Assembly: GCF_902859645.1 (NCBI RefSeq)
Contig: NZ_CADIJR010000041.1
Location: 1-59,164, forward strand
Direction: 5' to 3'
Source: Achromobacter insuavis
GTDB lineage: Bacteria; Pseudomonadota; Gammaproteobacteria; Burkholderiales; Burkholderiaceae_B
Length of the DNA: 59,164 bases
Positions 1-8,669 of the stretch are shown in pieces. Position 1 is the stretch's first letter, and every line of letters begins with the position of its first letter. Under the pieces are notes generated by a model. It ran no database searches, had not been told where the DNA came from, and was given only the letters and a program-made list of their open reading frames with translations. The position numbers and the translations under genes were made by a program.

Positions 1-1
1 C

Positions 2-1351
2 CAGTACATCGCCCCGGCCACGCCCGCCGGCCGCTTCTACGATCCGTTCGAGGACGACGGCCCCGCGCCCGAATTCGCGCCGGAACCCGATTACGACGAC
101 GACGCGCCGATCGACGCCGGCGCGGCCCGCGACGCCGACGCGCCGCGCGACCACGCGCCCGCCGTCGAGATCCGCGAACGCCGCCCGCGCGAGCCGCGCC
201 AGGCCGAGCGTTTCAAGGTCTTCGCCCCCTGCCCGCAGGGCCTGGAGGAAGCCCTGACCGCCGAAATGCAGGCCCTGGGCTACGACGACGCCGAAGCCGG
301 CCGCGCCGGCTGCTCCTTCACCGCCGACTGGGCCGGCGTGCAGCGCGCCAACCTGTATTCGCGCCTGGCCACCCGCATCCTGGTGCAGGTCGCCCACGCC
401 GAGATCTCGCACGAAGACGACATCCTCGACCTGGCCCGCGACACGCCCTGGGAACGCTGGTTCGGCGCCGAGCAGACGCTGCGCGTCGACACCTCGGCGA
501 TCAAGAGCCCGGTGCAGAGCCTGCAGTACTGCAACCTGCGCGCCAAGGACGGCATCTGCGACCGCCTGCGCGAGCTGGAAGGCGAACGCCCCAGCATCGA
601 CACGGTCCGCCCCGACGCGCGCGTGCACCTGTTCCTGACCGGCCACACCGCCACGCTGTACCTGGACACCTCGGGTGAATCGCTGTTCAAGCGCGGCTGG
701 CGCCTGGACAAGGGCGACGCGCCGCTGCGCGAGAACCTGGCCGCCGGCATGCTGGCGCTGGCGGGCTGGGACCCGGCCGCGCCGCTGCTGGACCCGTTCT
801 GCGGTTCGGGCACCATCCTGATCGAGGCCGCCTGGATCGCGCTGGGCGTGCCTCCCGGCATCTCGCGTCCGTTCGGCTTCGAGCGCCTGCGCGGCCACGA
901 CGCCTACCGCTGGCGCGACCTGAAGGACGACGCCCGCTTACGCATCCTGCCGCAGCTGGACGCGCCGCTGGTTGGCTACGACCTGGACCCGCAGGCGGTC
1001 GAATTCGCCCGCAACAACGCCGAGCGCGCCTGGCTCACCGCCGACTCCATCCGTTTCGAGGTGGGCGACGCCCGCGAAGTGCAGGCGCCGGCCGACCATG
1101 GCTGGATCGTCACCAACCCGCCCTACGGCGAGCGCATGGCGACCGAGCAGGACGCCGACCTGTGGCGCGACTGGGCCGCCTGCCTGAAGCGCAATTTCGC
1201 CGGCTGGCAGCTGCATATCATCACCAGCGACCTGACTTTGCCCAACCAGATGCGCCTCAAGCCCAAGCGCCGTGTGCCCCTGCACAACGGCGCCCTGGAC
1301 TGCCGCCTGTTCGGCTTCGAACTGGTCGCCGCCGGCTACCGCGACGCCTGA
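2..1351 (+). CDS. THUMP-domain class I SAM-dependent RNA methyltransferase (RlmL-like), 5' partial
   Basis: The frame is open from base 2, so the true start lies left of the window. The visible part begins with an acidic, Asp/Pro/Arg-rich linker (bases 2-210). A THUMP-type RNA-binding segment follows, from the FKVFAPCPQGLEEAL stretch near base 211. The C-terminal Rossmann methyltransferase domain shows LDPFCGSGTILIEAAW (SAM loop, about base 787) and the catalytic VTNPPYGERM motif (about base 1109). These are the marks of the RlmL/YcbY N-terminal-type 23S rRNA m2G methyltransferases. There is no fused RlmK-like second methyltransferase domain, because the frame stops at 1351. Known family role: guanine-N2 methylation of 23S rRNA in the cytoplasm. 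The exact target base cannot be read from this sequence. Confidence 0.88.
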   Translation, partial: QYIAPATPAGRFYDPFEDDGPAPEFAPEPDYDDDAPIDAGAARDADAPRDHAPAVEIRERRPREPRQAERFKVFAPCPQGLEEALTAEMQALGYDDAEAGRAGCSFTADWAGVQRANLYSRLATRILVQVAHAEISHEDDILDLARDTPWERWFGAEQTLRVDTSAIKSPVQSLQYCNLRAKDGICDRLRELEGERPSIDTVRPDARVHLFLTGHTATLYLDTSGESLFKRGWRLDKGDAPLRENLAAGMLALAGWDPAAPLLDPFCGSGTILIEAAWIALGVPPGISRPFGFERLRGHDAYRWRDLKDDARLRILPQLDAPLVGYDLDPQAVEFARNNAERAWLTADSIRFEVGDAREVQAPADHGWIVTNPPYGERMATEQDADLWRDWAACLKRNFAGWQLHIITSDLTLPNQMRLKPKRRVPLHNGALDCRLFGFELVAAGYRDA

Positions 1352-1535
1352 CGCCCTGCCACCCGCGCCCGGGGCGGTTCTCCCCCGGGCGCCTCCCTCT
1401 TTTCACCCTGCTTCCCCGCTGCCCGCGCGTTGTAAAAGCGCCGCAACATCGCGCCCGTATCTTTGCTTATGGTGCCCCGCAGCGCCGATTTGGGGCATCA
1501 TCAGCACCAAGGTGTTGCCGATACGCACCAGGTGC

Positions 1536-1564
1536 TTGCACAGTTTCAGGGTTAACCCTATAAT
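1536..1564 (+). promoter_or_regulatory. Near-consensus sigma-70 promoter flanked by GGGTTA palindromes
   Basis: TTGCAC (1536-1541) is followed by exactly 17 bp and a perfect TATAAT (1559-1564), which predicts transcription starting near 1571. A perfect 10-bp palindrome GGGTTAACCC (1549-1558) abuts the -10 box. A one-mismatch copy GGGTTATCCC (1567-1576) lies at the predicted start, 18 bp centre to centre. That layout suggests an operator pair, which is inference. Confidence 0.75.
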
Positions 1565-1614
1565 TCGGGTTATCCCTAGTAGCTAAACAACAGTGCAAGC
1601 CCGTGGAGGCTATT

Positions 1615-1803
1615 GTGATCAACCCGAACAACACCATCCGCCTGACCGACGAACTCGAGCGTCAACTGATGCTCCAGGCCATTGAAGAACAGTTCCGCCC
1701 GCACCCGATGCGTGCGTTGGCCGCGGGCCTGCGTAAGCTGGCCCACGGCGTCCGTGCCCTGGCTGGCAAGACGAGCGCCAAGAACGCGCACTCCGCCGCC
1801 TGA
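1615..1803 (+). CDS. Small basic protein of unknown function (62 aa)
   Basis: I do not recognise this family. The GTG at 1615 is preferred because GGAGG (1605-1609) sits 5 nt before it. A longer reading from the GTG at 1603 would place the Shine-Dalgarno sequence inside the gene. The protein opens with a polar segment (NPNNTIRLTDELERQLMLQ), has an amphipathic helix-like middle and ends in a basic, Ala-rich tail (KTSAKNAHSAA). There is no signal peptide or membrane span. The gene is monocistronic, between a near-consensus promoter and a strong terminator, so it is probably abundantly transcribed. The clear Shine-Dalgarno site, the promoter and the terminator argue that the frame is real. Confidence 0.7.
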   Translation: MINPNNTIRLTDELERQLMLQAIEEQFRPHPMRALAAGLRKLAHGVRALAGKTSAKNAHSAA

Positions 1804-1868
1804 AGCAGGACCCAGGCCTTCGGGCCTGAACGATTTCCCCTTGGGGGCTGCATAGCCCCTTTTATAGA

Positions 1869-1894
1869 CCCGCCCTTACCGGCGGGTTTTTTTT
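1869..1894 (+). terminator. Rho-independent terminator of the small-protein gene
   Basis: A CCCGCC stem (1869-1874), a 6-nt loop and GGCGGG (1881-1886) are followed by eight Ts (1887-1894). Confidence 0.85.
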
Positions 1895-1956
1895 ATGGTC
1901 GGCACCGGGAAAGCGTCAACCCAACGGGCGGCGGCTTTGTCGGATAATACCGGCCC

Positions 1957-2472
1957 ATGACCGACGCCTCCCTCGACCAGACCCCCAACCGGCTGCGCCG
2001 GTTCGCCTGCATGATGTACGAAGCCGTGCTGCTGTTCGGCGTGGTTTTCCTGGCGGGCTACCTGATGGACACCCTGACCCAGAGCCGCAACGCGCTGGAA
2101 CTGCGGCCGCTGCGCCAGGCCTGGCTGTTCGTGGCGATCGGCGCCTATTTCGTGCTGTGCTGGCGCCGCCGCGGCCAGACGCTGCCGATGAAGACCTGGA
2201 ACATCCGCCTGGTCGACCGCGATGGCCAGACGCCGTCCACGCCCCGCCTGATCCTGCGTTACGTGCTGGCCTGGCCCCTGGTGCTGGCCGGCGCCGCCCT
2301 GGTGTGGGCCGGCGCCATCGCCACCGGCTGGCCGTCGATGGACATGTTCATCGTCGCCGCGCCCTTCGCGATCTTCCTCTGGTCATGGGTCGACCCGGAC
2401 GGCCAGTTCCTGCACGACCGCCTGCTCGGCACCCGCCTGCGCAATGCGCCGCAGCGCAAGAAGGCGCGTTGA
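1957..2472 (+). CDS. RDD family integral membrane protein
   Basis: A 171-aa hydrophobic protein. It starts after a short polar N-terminus with the typical RDD pattern (RRFACMMYEAVLLFGVVF), in which an Arg precedes the first membrane helix. Further helices lie near residues 25-45, 55-72, 98-120 and 125-145. A conserved-looking loop (GQTLPMKTWNIRLVDRDGQ) and the C-terminal DPDGQFLHDRLLGTRL motif are typical of the family. RDD proteins are small inner-membrane proteins, some linked to ion or osmolyte transport; no specific role can be assigned here. GATAAT at 1943-1948 could be a -10 box, which would leave almost no leader. The gene stands alone after the terminator at 1894. Confidence 0.85.
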   Translation: MTDASLDQTPNRLRRFACMMYEAVLLFGVVFLAGYLMDTLTQSRNALELRPLRQAWLFVAIGAYFVLCWRRRGQTLPMKTWNIRLVDRDGQTPSTPRLILRYVLAWPLVLAGAALVWAGAIATGWPSMDMFIVAAPFAIFLWSWVDPDGQFLHDRLLGTRLRNAPQRKKAR

Positions 2473-2623
2473 ACCGGGCAGTGGCGCACGGCTGACCGCG
2501 CGCTGAACATACCTGCTTACAACTGGCAAAATCGTGCGGCGAATTTGGTGCAGGCTTTCAGAAAGTTGAAAGTCGCGCGCAAAGACAATGGGGCCCCTTT
2601 CATAGACGCTCCAATAACTAATC

Positions 2624-3532
2624 ATGCGCGCACTCCTTTCCCGCCTGTCGCTGGCCGCCGCCAGCGCCCTCCTGTTCCTGCCGTTCGGCGCCTCGGCCCA
2701 GAACGCCGCCGCGCAACAGGAGATCGAAGCCGCGATGAAAGCGGCCTACGCGGCCGCCCAGGAAGGCCCGGCCGACGTGAAGCTGGGCGACCAGGCCGTG
2801 GTGCACCTGCCCGAATCGATGTTCTTCGTGCCGCGCATCCAGGCCGACCGCCTGATGGCCGCCTACGGCAACGGCAAGGACCCGTCGCTGCTGGGCGTGG
2901 TCATGCCCAAGGGCGACGATGACGACTGGGTCATCACCGTCAACTTCGACAAGGCCGGCTACATCAAGGACGACGACGCCAAGAACTGGAACGTCAACGA
3001 ACTGCTGGACAGCCTGCGCGACGGCACCGAAGAGTCCAACGTCGAGCGCAAGAAGCGCGGCTTCCCCGAACTGGTCATGGACGGCTGGGTCGAGGCGCCC
3101 AAGTACGACAGCAACACCCAGCGCCTGGTCTGGTCGGTCGCCGTCAAGCACAAGGGCGAAGCGGCCAACGACAACCCCACAGTCAACTACAACACCTACG
3201 CGCTGGGCCGCGACGGCTACATCACGCTGGACCTGATCACGCAGAAGAACCTGGTGCCGAAGGACAAGACCGCGGTGCTGACCCTGCTGGACAACCTGAA
3301 GTACGTCGAGGGCAAGCGCTACGCCGACTTCAACTCGTCCACCGACAAGGTCGCCGAATACGGCCTGGCCGCGCTGGTCGCGGGCGTCGCCGCCAAGAAG
3401 CTGGGCCTGTTCGCCGTGATCGCCGCGTTCCTGGCCAAGTTCGCCAAGGTCGGCATCCTGGCCGCCGCGGCGCTGGGCGGCGGGCTGTGGAAGCGCTTTC
3501 GCGGCAAGAAGGCCGAACAGCAACAGCCCTGA
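2624..3532 (+). CDS. DUF2167 family membrane-anchored protein
   Basis: A 302-aa protein with a cleavable-looking signal peptide (residues 1-25, ending AQN) and a long soluble domain. The soluble domain contains the DUF2167 hallmark segment LGDQAVVHLPESMFFVP and the following DPSLLGVVMP. The C-terminus (about 235-290) is hydrophobic and Ala/Gly-rich with internal lysines, followed by the basic tail WKRFRGKKAEQQQP. This suggests a periplasmic domain tethered by a C-terminal anchor. No biochemical function is established for the family to my knowledge. The next gene, a site-2-type protease, begins after only 3 nt, so the two are almost certainly co-transcribed and may act together (inference). 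Confidence 0.85.
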   Translation: MRALLSRLSLAAASALLFLPFGASAQNAAAQQEIEAAMKAAYAAAQEGPADVKLGDQAVVHLPESMFFVPRIQADRLMAAYGNGKDPSLLGVVMPKGDDDDWVITVNFDKAGYIKDDDAKNWNVNELLDSLRDGTEESNVERKKRGFPELVMDGWVEAPKYDSNTQRLVWSVAVKHKGEAANDNPTVNYNTYALGRDGYITLDLITQKNLVPKDKTAVLTLLDNLKYVEGKRYADFNSSTDKVAEYGLAALVAGVAAKKLGLFAVIAAFLAKFAKVGILAAAALGGGLWKRFRGKKAEQQQP

Positions 3533-3535
3533 GCG

Positions 3536-4261
3536 ATGAAGCTGCTGCTACTGCTGTTCTCAGGGCTGAAATACCTGAAGTTCGGCAAGCTGTTCGCCAC
3601 CGGCGGCACCATGCTGCTGTCGGTGGCGGTCTATGCCTTCGTCTTCGGCTGGCGCTACGCGGCCGGCTTCGTGCTGTTGCTGCTGGTGCATGAGCTGGGC
3701 CACTACGTGGCCGCGCGCCAGCGCGGCCTGGATGTGGGCGCGCCGGTCTTCATCCCGTTCGTCGGCGCCTGGATCCAGCTCAAGGACATGCCGCACGACG
3801 CCGACACCGAGGCCTACGTGGGCCTGGGCGGCCCGCTGGCGGGCACGGTGGCGTCGCTGGCCTGCTATTTCGCGGCGCGCAGCACCGGCAGCGACCTGCT
3901 GCTGGCGCTGTCCTACGCGGGCTTCTTCATCAACCTGTTCAACCTGATCCCGCTGTCGCCCTTCGACGGCGGCCGCATCACCGCGGTGCTGTCGCCGCGC
4001 ATCTGGCTGGTGGGCGTGCCGGTGCTGGTGGCCCTGTTCTTTTGGCGTCCCAGCCCGATCCTGATCCTGGTGGCCGTGCTGGCCTTTCCCAACGTGCTGC
4101 GGGCCTTCAAGTACGACCCGTCGCTGCCCGAGAACCAGGCCTATTACGGCACCACGCTGGAAAGCAAGCTGACCTATACCTGCGCCTACCTGGGCCTGGT
4201 CTGCGTGCTGGCGATCATGGCGCACGACGTGCACGACATGCTGGGGCACCTGCGCGGCTGA
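3536..4261 (+). CDS. Site-2 protease family zinc metalloprotease (M50)
   Basis: A 241-aa polytopic membrane protein. The zinc-binding HELGH is at residues 52-56 inside a hydrophobic helix. The third ligand motif NLIPLSPFDGGRI has its Asp at 144. This pairing defines intramembrane M50 proteases. There is no PDZ domain, unlike RseP. The order and spacing resemble the compact bacterial S2P-like proteins of unassigned substrate. The ATG at 3536 follows the DUF2167 stop by 3 nt. Known family role: cleavage of membrane-embedded substrates within the bilayer. The neighbouring DUF2167 protein, with a C-terminal anchor, is a natural candidate substrate or partner, but this is inference only. Confidence 0.88.
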   Translation: MKLLLLLFSGLKYLKFGKLFATGGTMLLSVAVYAFVFGWRYAAGFVLLLLVHELGHYVAARQRGLDVGAPVFIPFVGAWIQLKDMPHDADTEAYVGLGGPLAGTVASLACYFAARSTGSDLLLALSYAGFFINLFNLIPLSPFDGGRITAVLSPRIWLVGVPVLVALFFWRPSPILILVAVLAFPNVLRAFKYDPSLPENQAYYGTTLESKLTYTCAYLGLVCVLAIMAHDVHDMLGHLRG

Positions 4262-4349
4262 ACCTCCCCTGTTTGACGGCCGCCAGCGCCGAAGCGGGCG
4301 CGGCCGTCACAACAGCGTCACTTTTTTTTCATGTCACGGTCATCGCGGG

Positions 4350-5240
4350 ATGGTTTCATTCCCAGGCATGACGACAGCCCCCATGGATAGCACCGTGAAC
4401 GAAATCCGCCCCACGCACTGGCGCGCTCTCTGGATTTCCGACATTCACCTGGGCACCGCCGGGTGCAAGGCGGAGTTCCTGCTGGATTTCCTCGAGCACA
4501 ACGATTCCGACACCCTGTACCTGGTCGGCGACATCGTCGACGGCTGGCAACTGCGCAAGCACTGGCACTGGCCGCGGGCCCACAACGACGTGATCCAGCG
4601 CATCCTGCGCAAGGCCCGCAACGGTACCCGGGTGGTGTTCATCCCCGGCAACCATGACGAATTCGCGCGCGAGTTCGCCGGCTACGCCTTCGGCGACATC
4701 GAGATCCTGGACGAAGACGTGCACGTCACCGCCAAGGGCCTGCGCCTGCTGGTGCTGCACGGCGACCAGTTCGACGGCGTGATCCAGCACAGCCGCTGGC
4801 TGGCGCACCTGGGCGATGGCCTCTATCAGCTGGCGCTGTGGATCAACCACCATTTCAACCGCCTGCGCCACCGCATGGGGCTGCATTACTGGTCGCTGTC
4901 GCAGTACCTCAAGCACAAGGTCAAGAACGCGGTGTCGTTCATCACCGACTTCGAGGAAGCGCTGGCCGGCGAGGCTCGCCGCCGCGGCCTGGACGGGGTG
5001 GTCTGCGGCCACATCCACAAGGCCGAGCTGCGCGACGTCGGCGGCATCCTGTACTGCAACGACGGCGACTGGGTGGAAAGCCTGTCGGCCCTGGCCGAGA
5101 CCCATGACGGCCAGCTGCAGTTGCTGGACTGGGCCGCGATCCAGGCCGAGCGCCAGGCCGACCCGGCGCAGCGCAAACCCCGCTCGCTGTCCCTGCCGGC
5201 GCTGCCGTCGGCGCTACGCCGCCAGGGCAAACACCCGTGA
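4350..5240 (+). CDS. UDP-2,3-diacylglucosamine diphosphatase-like metallophosphoesterase
   Basis: A calcineurin-fold phosphoesterase with all the metal-binding blocks in order: SDIHLG, GDIVDGW, PGNHDEF, LHGDQFD and CGHIHKAEL. This subgroup is usually annotated as UDP-2,3-diacylglucosamine hydrolase (lipid A pathway, LpxH/LpxH2-like). The protein is longer than classical LpxH (about 240 aa), so the substrate is uncertain. The start is ambiguous: ATG at 4350, 4368 or 4383 are in frame and none has a good Shine-Dalgarno sequence. The longest is given (296 aa). The gene is single, with no lipid A genes beside it. A CCCCGTT/AACGGGG hairpin (5255-5272) follows the stop codon without a T run. Confidence 0.75.
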   Translation: MVSFPGMTTAPMDSTVNEIRPTHWRALWISDIHLGTAGCKAEFLLDFLEHNDSDTLYLVGDIVDGWQLRKHWHWPRAHNDVIQRILRKARNGTRVVFIPGNHDEFAREFAGYAFGDIEILDEDVHVTAKGLRLLVLHGDQFDGVIQHSRWLAHLGDGLYQLALWINHHFNRLRHRMGLHYWSLSQYLKHKVKNAVSFITDFEEALAGEARRRGLDGVVCGHIHKAELRDVGGILYCNDGDWVESLSALAETHDGQLQLLDWAAIQAERQADPAQRKPRSLSLPALPSALRRQGKHP

Positions 5241-5368
5241 TAACCCTTATACGTCCCCGTTACGCAACGGGGATATTGCAGTTCACGGCCCTCTAGGTCA
5301 TGCTTGCAATTGGGGCAACGGGCAAAAACTGACCCGTTCACGCTGCAACATGCTTACAACATAGGGCC

Positions 5369-7036
5369 ATGAACGACCAATATCAGGTGCTCTACCAAAC
5401 ATTCCGCTGGCTGGTTCCCACCCAGTTCAACATAGCGGAAGCGTGCTGCCACCGCTGGGCATCCAGTAGTCCGGATGCGCGGCGCATCGCCATCTACTAC
5501 GAAGATGAAGCCGGCAACCGCGAGGTCTGGACCTATGCGCGGCTGGCCGAGGCCGCCAATCAGCTGGCCAATGGCCTGGTGAAGATGGGCGTGGGCCGGG
5601 GCGACCGGGTCGGTGTGGTTTTGGGGCAACGCCCGGAGACCGTGGTCGCCCACATGGCCATCTACAGCGTGGGCGCGGTGGTGTTGCCGCTGTCGGCGCT
5701 GTTCGGCCCCGAAGCCCTGCAGAGCCGCCTGTGCGATTCGGAAACCCGCGTCGCCATCGTCGATCATGCCTCCAGCGCCAACCTGCTGGCCGTCAGCGAC
5801 CACTGCCCCAACCTGCAACAGATCATCGGCATCGGCTTCGCCGACGAGCGCGTCCTGCCCTGGCGCAGCCTGCTGGCGCGCCAACCCAGCGAATTCAAGC
5901 CGGTGCCGACGCGTTCGTCGGACCCCGCCATCCTGCTCTATACCTCCGGCACCACCGGCGCGCCCAAGGGCGCCCTGCTGCCGCACAGCGCGCTGATCGG
6001 CAACCTGCCGGGCTTCGTGGCCTCGCAGGACTGGTTCCCGCGGCCCGCCGACGTGTTCTGGTCGCCCGCCGACTGGGCCTGGACCGGCGGCATGATGGAC
6101 GCGCTGCTGCCGACGCTGTATTTCGGCCACCCCATCGTCGGCACCCGCGGCCGCTTCTCGGTCGAGCGCGCCTTCGAGCTGATGGAGCGTTACCAGGTCA
6201 CCAACACCTTCCTGTTCCCGACCGCGCTGAAGATGATGATGAAGGCCGTGCCCGAGCCTCGCAATCAGTACCAGCTGGCCCTGCGGTCGATCATGAGCGC
6301 CGGCGAAAGCGTCGGCGAGACCGTCTTCGAATGGTGCCGCTCGGCGCTGGGCGTGACGCCCAACGAGATGTTCGGCCAGACCGAGATGAACTACGTGGTC
6401 GGCAACAGCCAGAAGCGCTGGCCGGCCAAGGCGGGCAGCATGGGCCGGCCCTACCCCGGCCATCGCGTGGCGGTGCTGGACGACGCCGGCCAGCCGGTGG
6501 CGGCCGGAGAAACCGGCGAGATAGCCGTGAATCGCTATGACATCCACGGATTTCCCGACCCGATCCTGTTCCTGGGCTACTGGCGCAACGACGCCGCCAC
6601 CCAGACCAAGTTCAAGGGCGACTGGTGCCTGACGGGCGACCTGGCCCGGATCGACGCCGACGGCTACCTCTGGTACGCCGGCCGCGCCGACGACGTATTC
6701 AAGTCGTCGGGCTACCGCATCGGCCCCGGCGAGATCGAAAGCTGCCTGATCGGACACCCGGCCGTGGCCAATGCCGCGGTGGTGCCCAAGCCGGACGCCG
6801 AGCGCGGCGCGGTGGTCAAGGCGTATGTCGTGCTGACGCCCGAATTCGCCCAGCGCGACCGCAGCGACATCATCGAGAACCTGCAGGAACACGTGCGCGA
6901 GCGCCTGGCGCCCTATGAGTACCCGAAGGAAATCGAATTCGTCGACGAATTGCCCATGACCACCACCGGTAAAATCCAGCGTCGCATCCTGCGCCAGCGC
7001 GAAGAAGAACGCGCCCAGGCGTCCAGGCCCCAATGA
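5369..7036 (+). CDS. AMP-dependent acyl-CoA synthetase (medium-chain/ACSM-type)
   Basis: A 555-aa adenylate-forming enzyme. The P-loop-like motif LLYTSGTTGAPKGALLPH lies near residues 190-207, the A5-type motif MFGQTEMN near 335, the hinge TGDLARIDADGYLWYAGR near 420, and the C-terminal catalytic Lys motif TTGKIQRRILR near 535. The family converts a carboxylic acid plus ATP and CoA to acyl-CoA. The overall pattern (FWSPADWAWTGGMMDALLP) matches the medium-chain acyl-CoA/benzoate-like ACSM group rather than acetate- or propionate-CoA ligases. The acid used cannot be told from sequence. A gamma carbonic anhydrase gene follows after 46 nt on the same strand. Confidence 0.85.
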   Translation: MNDQYQVLYQTFRWLVPTQFNIAEACCHRWASSSPDARRIAIYYEDEAGNREVWTYARLAEAANQLANGLVKMGVGRGDRVGVVLGQRPETVVAHMAIYSVGAVVLPLSALFGPEALQSRLCDSETRVAIVDHASSANLLAVSDHCPNLQQIIGIGFADERVLPWRSLLARQPSEFKPVPTRSSDPAILLYTSGTTGAPKGALLPHSALIGNLPGFVASQDWFPRPADVFWSPADWAWTGGMMDALLPTLYFGHPIVGTRGRFSVERAFELMERYQVTNTFLFPTALKMMMKAVPEPRNQYQLALRSIMSAGESVGETVFEWCRSALGVTPNEMFGQTEMNYVVGNSQKRWPAKAGSMGRPYPGHRVAVLDDAGQPVAAGETGEIAVNRYDIHGFPDPILFLGYWRNDAATQTKFKGDWCLTGDLARIDADGYLWYAGRADDVFKSSGYRIGPGEIESCLIGHPAVANAAVVPKPDAERGAVVKAYVVLTPEFAQRDRSDIIENLQEHVRERLAPYEYPKEIEFVDELPMTTTGKIQRRILRQREEERAQASRPQ

Positions 7037-7082
7037 CGCGGGCGGGTCCGCAGAGACCCGCCGCCGTACCCGGAGACAGGGC

Positions 7083-7604
7083 ATGCCCATTTACCAGCTC
7101 GACGACCTCATTCCCCGCATCGATCCCGCCGCCTACGTGGCCGACAGCGCCGACATCATCGGCAACGTCACGCTGGAGGCCGGCGTCAGCATCTGGTCGC
7201 ACGTCTCGATCCGCGGCGACAACGACGCCATCCTGATTCGCCACGGCTCCAATATCCAGGAAGGCAGCGTGCTGCACGTGGATACCGGCTGTCCCATGAC
7301 CATCGGCCCGAACGTCACCGTGGGCCACCAGGCCATGCTGCATGGCTGCACCATCCACGAAGGCGCGCTGGTGGGCATGCAGGCGATCGTGCTGAACAAC
7401 GCCGTGATCGGCCGCAACTGCCTGATCGGCGCTGGCGCCATCATCCCGGAAGACCGGGTGATTCCGGACAATTCCCTGGTCATCGGCATCGGCAAGATCG
7501 TGCGCGAGCTGTCGGCCGAGGAAATCGCCAATCTGCACAAGAACACCGCCCATTACGTGGCGCGCGGCCAACACTACAAGACGGCCCTGAAACGGCTGGC
7601 CTGA
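7083..7604 (+). CDS. Gamma carbonic anhydrase family protein (left-handed beta-helix)
   Basis: A 173-aa protein of hexapeptide repeats, with three histidines in the positions of gamma-class carbonic anhydrase zinc ligands (SVLHVD, TVGHQAMLHGC). The N-terminal part has the typical IGNVTLEAGVSIW strand pattern and the C-terminus a helix (SAEEIANLHKNTAHYV). The start ATG at 7083 is preceded by GGAGA at 7071. Related proteins (YrdA/PaaY/CaiE) act as carbonic anhydrases or acyl-CoA thioesterases. The position next to an acyl-CoA ligase fits a PaaY-like role as well as CO2 hydration, and the sequence does not decide between them. Confidence 0.88.
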   Translation: MPIYQLDDLIPRIDPAAYVADSADIIGNVTLEAGVSIWSHVSIRGDNDAILIRHGSNIQEGSVLHVDTGCPMTIGPNVTVGHQAMLHGCTIHEGALVGMQAIVLNNAVIGRNCLIGAGAIIPEDRVIPDNSLVIGIGKIVRELSAEEIANLHKNTAHYVARGQHYKTALKRLA

Positions 7605-7690
7605 GCCTGCCGCCGGGGACACCCCGGCAACCGCCTACACCCCTGCCGCCGGCAGGGGGAATCGGCCGCCCGATCGGCTAACATTCCGCC

Positions 7691-8620
7691 ATGACCGATC
7701 AGCTCAAGAAATACCTCCTCGAAGACCGCAGCGTCCGCGTCCAAGCGGTGCGCCTCACGGATACCTGGAAGGCCGTCCAGGCCAACCACGACTACCCGCC
7801 CGCCATCACCCACCTGCTGGGCGAACTGGTGGCGGCCTCCACCCTGCTGGCCGCCAACATCAAGTTCGACGGCTCGCTGGTGCTGCAGATCCAGGGCGAC
7901 GGCCCGATCGCCCTGCTGGTGGTGGAATGCCGTTCCGACCTCAGCCTGCGCGCCACCGTCAAGGTGCGCGAGGGCCACGACGTGCCGGCCGATGGCGACA
8001 TGCAGAGCCTGCTGAACCCCGGCGGCAACGGCCGTTTCATCGTGGTACTGGATCCCCAGCACAAGGTGCCCGGCCAGCAGGCCTACCAGGGCATCGTGCC
8101 GCTGGAAGGCGAAACCGTCGCCGAGGCCCTGCAGCACTACATGAAGGCCTCCGAACAGCTCGACACCCGCCTGTGGCTGGGCGCCGACGCCGACCATGCC
8201 GCCGGCATGCTGATCCAGCGCCTGCCCCACCACGGCGGCTCGGATGCGACGACGCTCAGTGAGCAGGCCGCCACCGAGACCTGGGACCGCGCCACGGCGC
8301 TGGCCACCACGCTCAAGCGCGATGAACTGCTGACCACCGAGATCGACACCCTGATCCACCGCCTGTTCTGGGAAGAAACGCTGGTGGCGTTCGATCCGCT
8401 GCCGGTGCGCTGGCACTGTCCGTGCACCCGCGAGCGCGTGGCCAACATGCTGCGCTCGCTGGGCCAGGTCGAGGTCGACGACATCCTGGCCGAACGCGGC
8501 CAAGTCGACGTGGCCTGCGACTTCTGCGGCAAGCCCTACGTCTTCGACGCGGTCGATTGCGCCGCGCTGTTCACCGCCAGCCAGCCGGCCAACGACGACG
8601 CGCCGCCTACCGTCCATTGA
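7691..8620 (+). CDS. hslO: Hsp33 redox-regulated chaperone
   Basis: A 309-aa protein of normal Hsp33 length. The C-terminal zinc redox switch is complete: Cys243-x-Cys245 (HCPCTRERV) and Cys276-x-x-Cys279 (CDFCGKPY), separated by about 30 residues. The N-terminal domain shows GSLVLQIQGDGPIALLVVEC, typical of the family. Known role: oxidation releases zinc and turns the protein into a cytosolic holdase that protects against oxidative unfolding. The gene appears monocistronic. Confidence 0.95.
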   Translation: MTDQLKKYLLEDRSVRVQAVRLTDTWKAVQANHDYPPAITHLLGELVAASTLLAANIKFDGSLVLQIQGDGPIALLVVECRSDLSLRATVKVREGHDVPADGDMQSLLNPGGNGRFIVVLDPQHKVPGQQAYQGIVPLEGETVAEALQHYMKASEQLDTRLWLGADADHAAGMLIQRLPHHGGSDATTLSEQAATETWDRATALATTLKRDELLTTEIDTLIHRLFWEETLVAFDPLPVRWHCPCTRERVANMLRSLGQVEVDDILAERGQVDVACDFCGKPYVFDAVDCAALFTASQPANDDAPPTVH

Positions 8621-8669
8621 ACCCGCGCCGGGGGCCCGCCCCTCGGCTTGTACGAATCGACAGGCGGTC

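Noticed and set aside
5255-5338. Two small hairpins after the metallophosphoesterase gene as a riboswitch for the acyl-CoA ligase
   Set aside because: The stems are short (7 and 6 bp), lack a T run and match no riboswitch core that I know; they may simply be weak termination signals.
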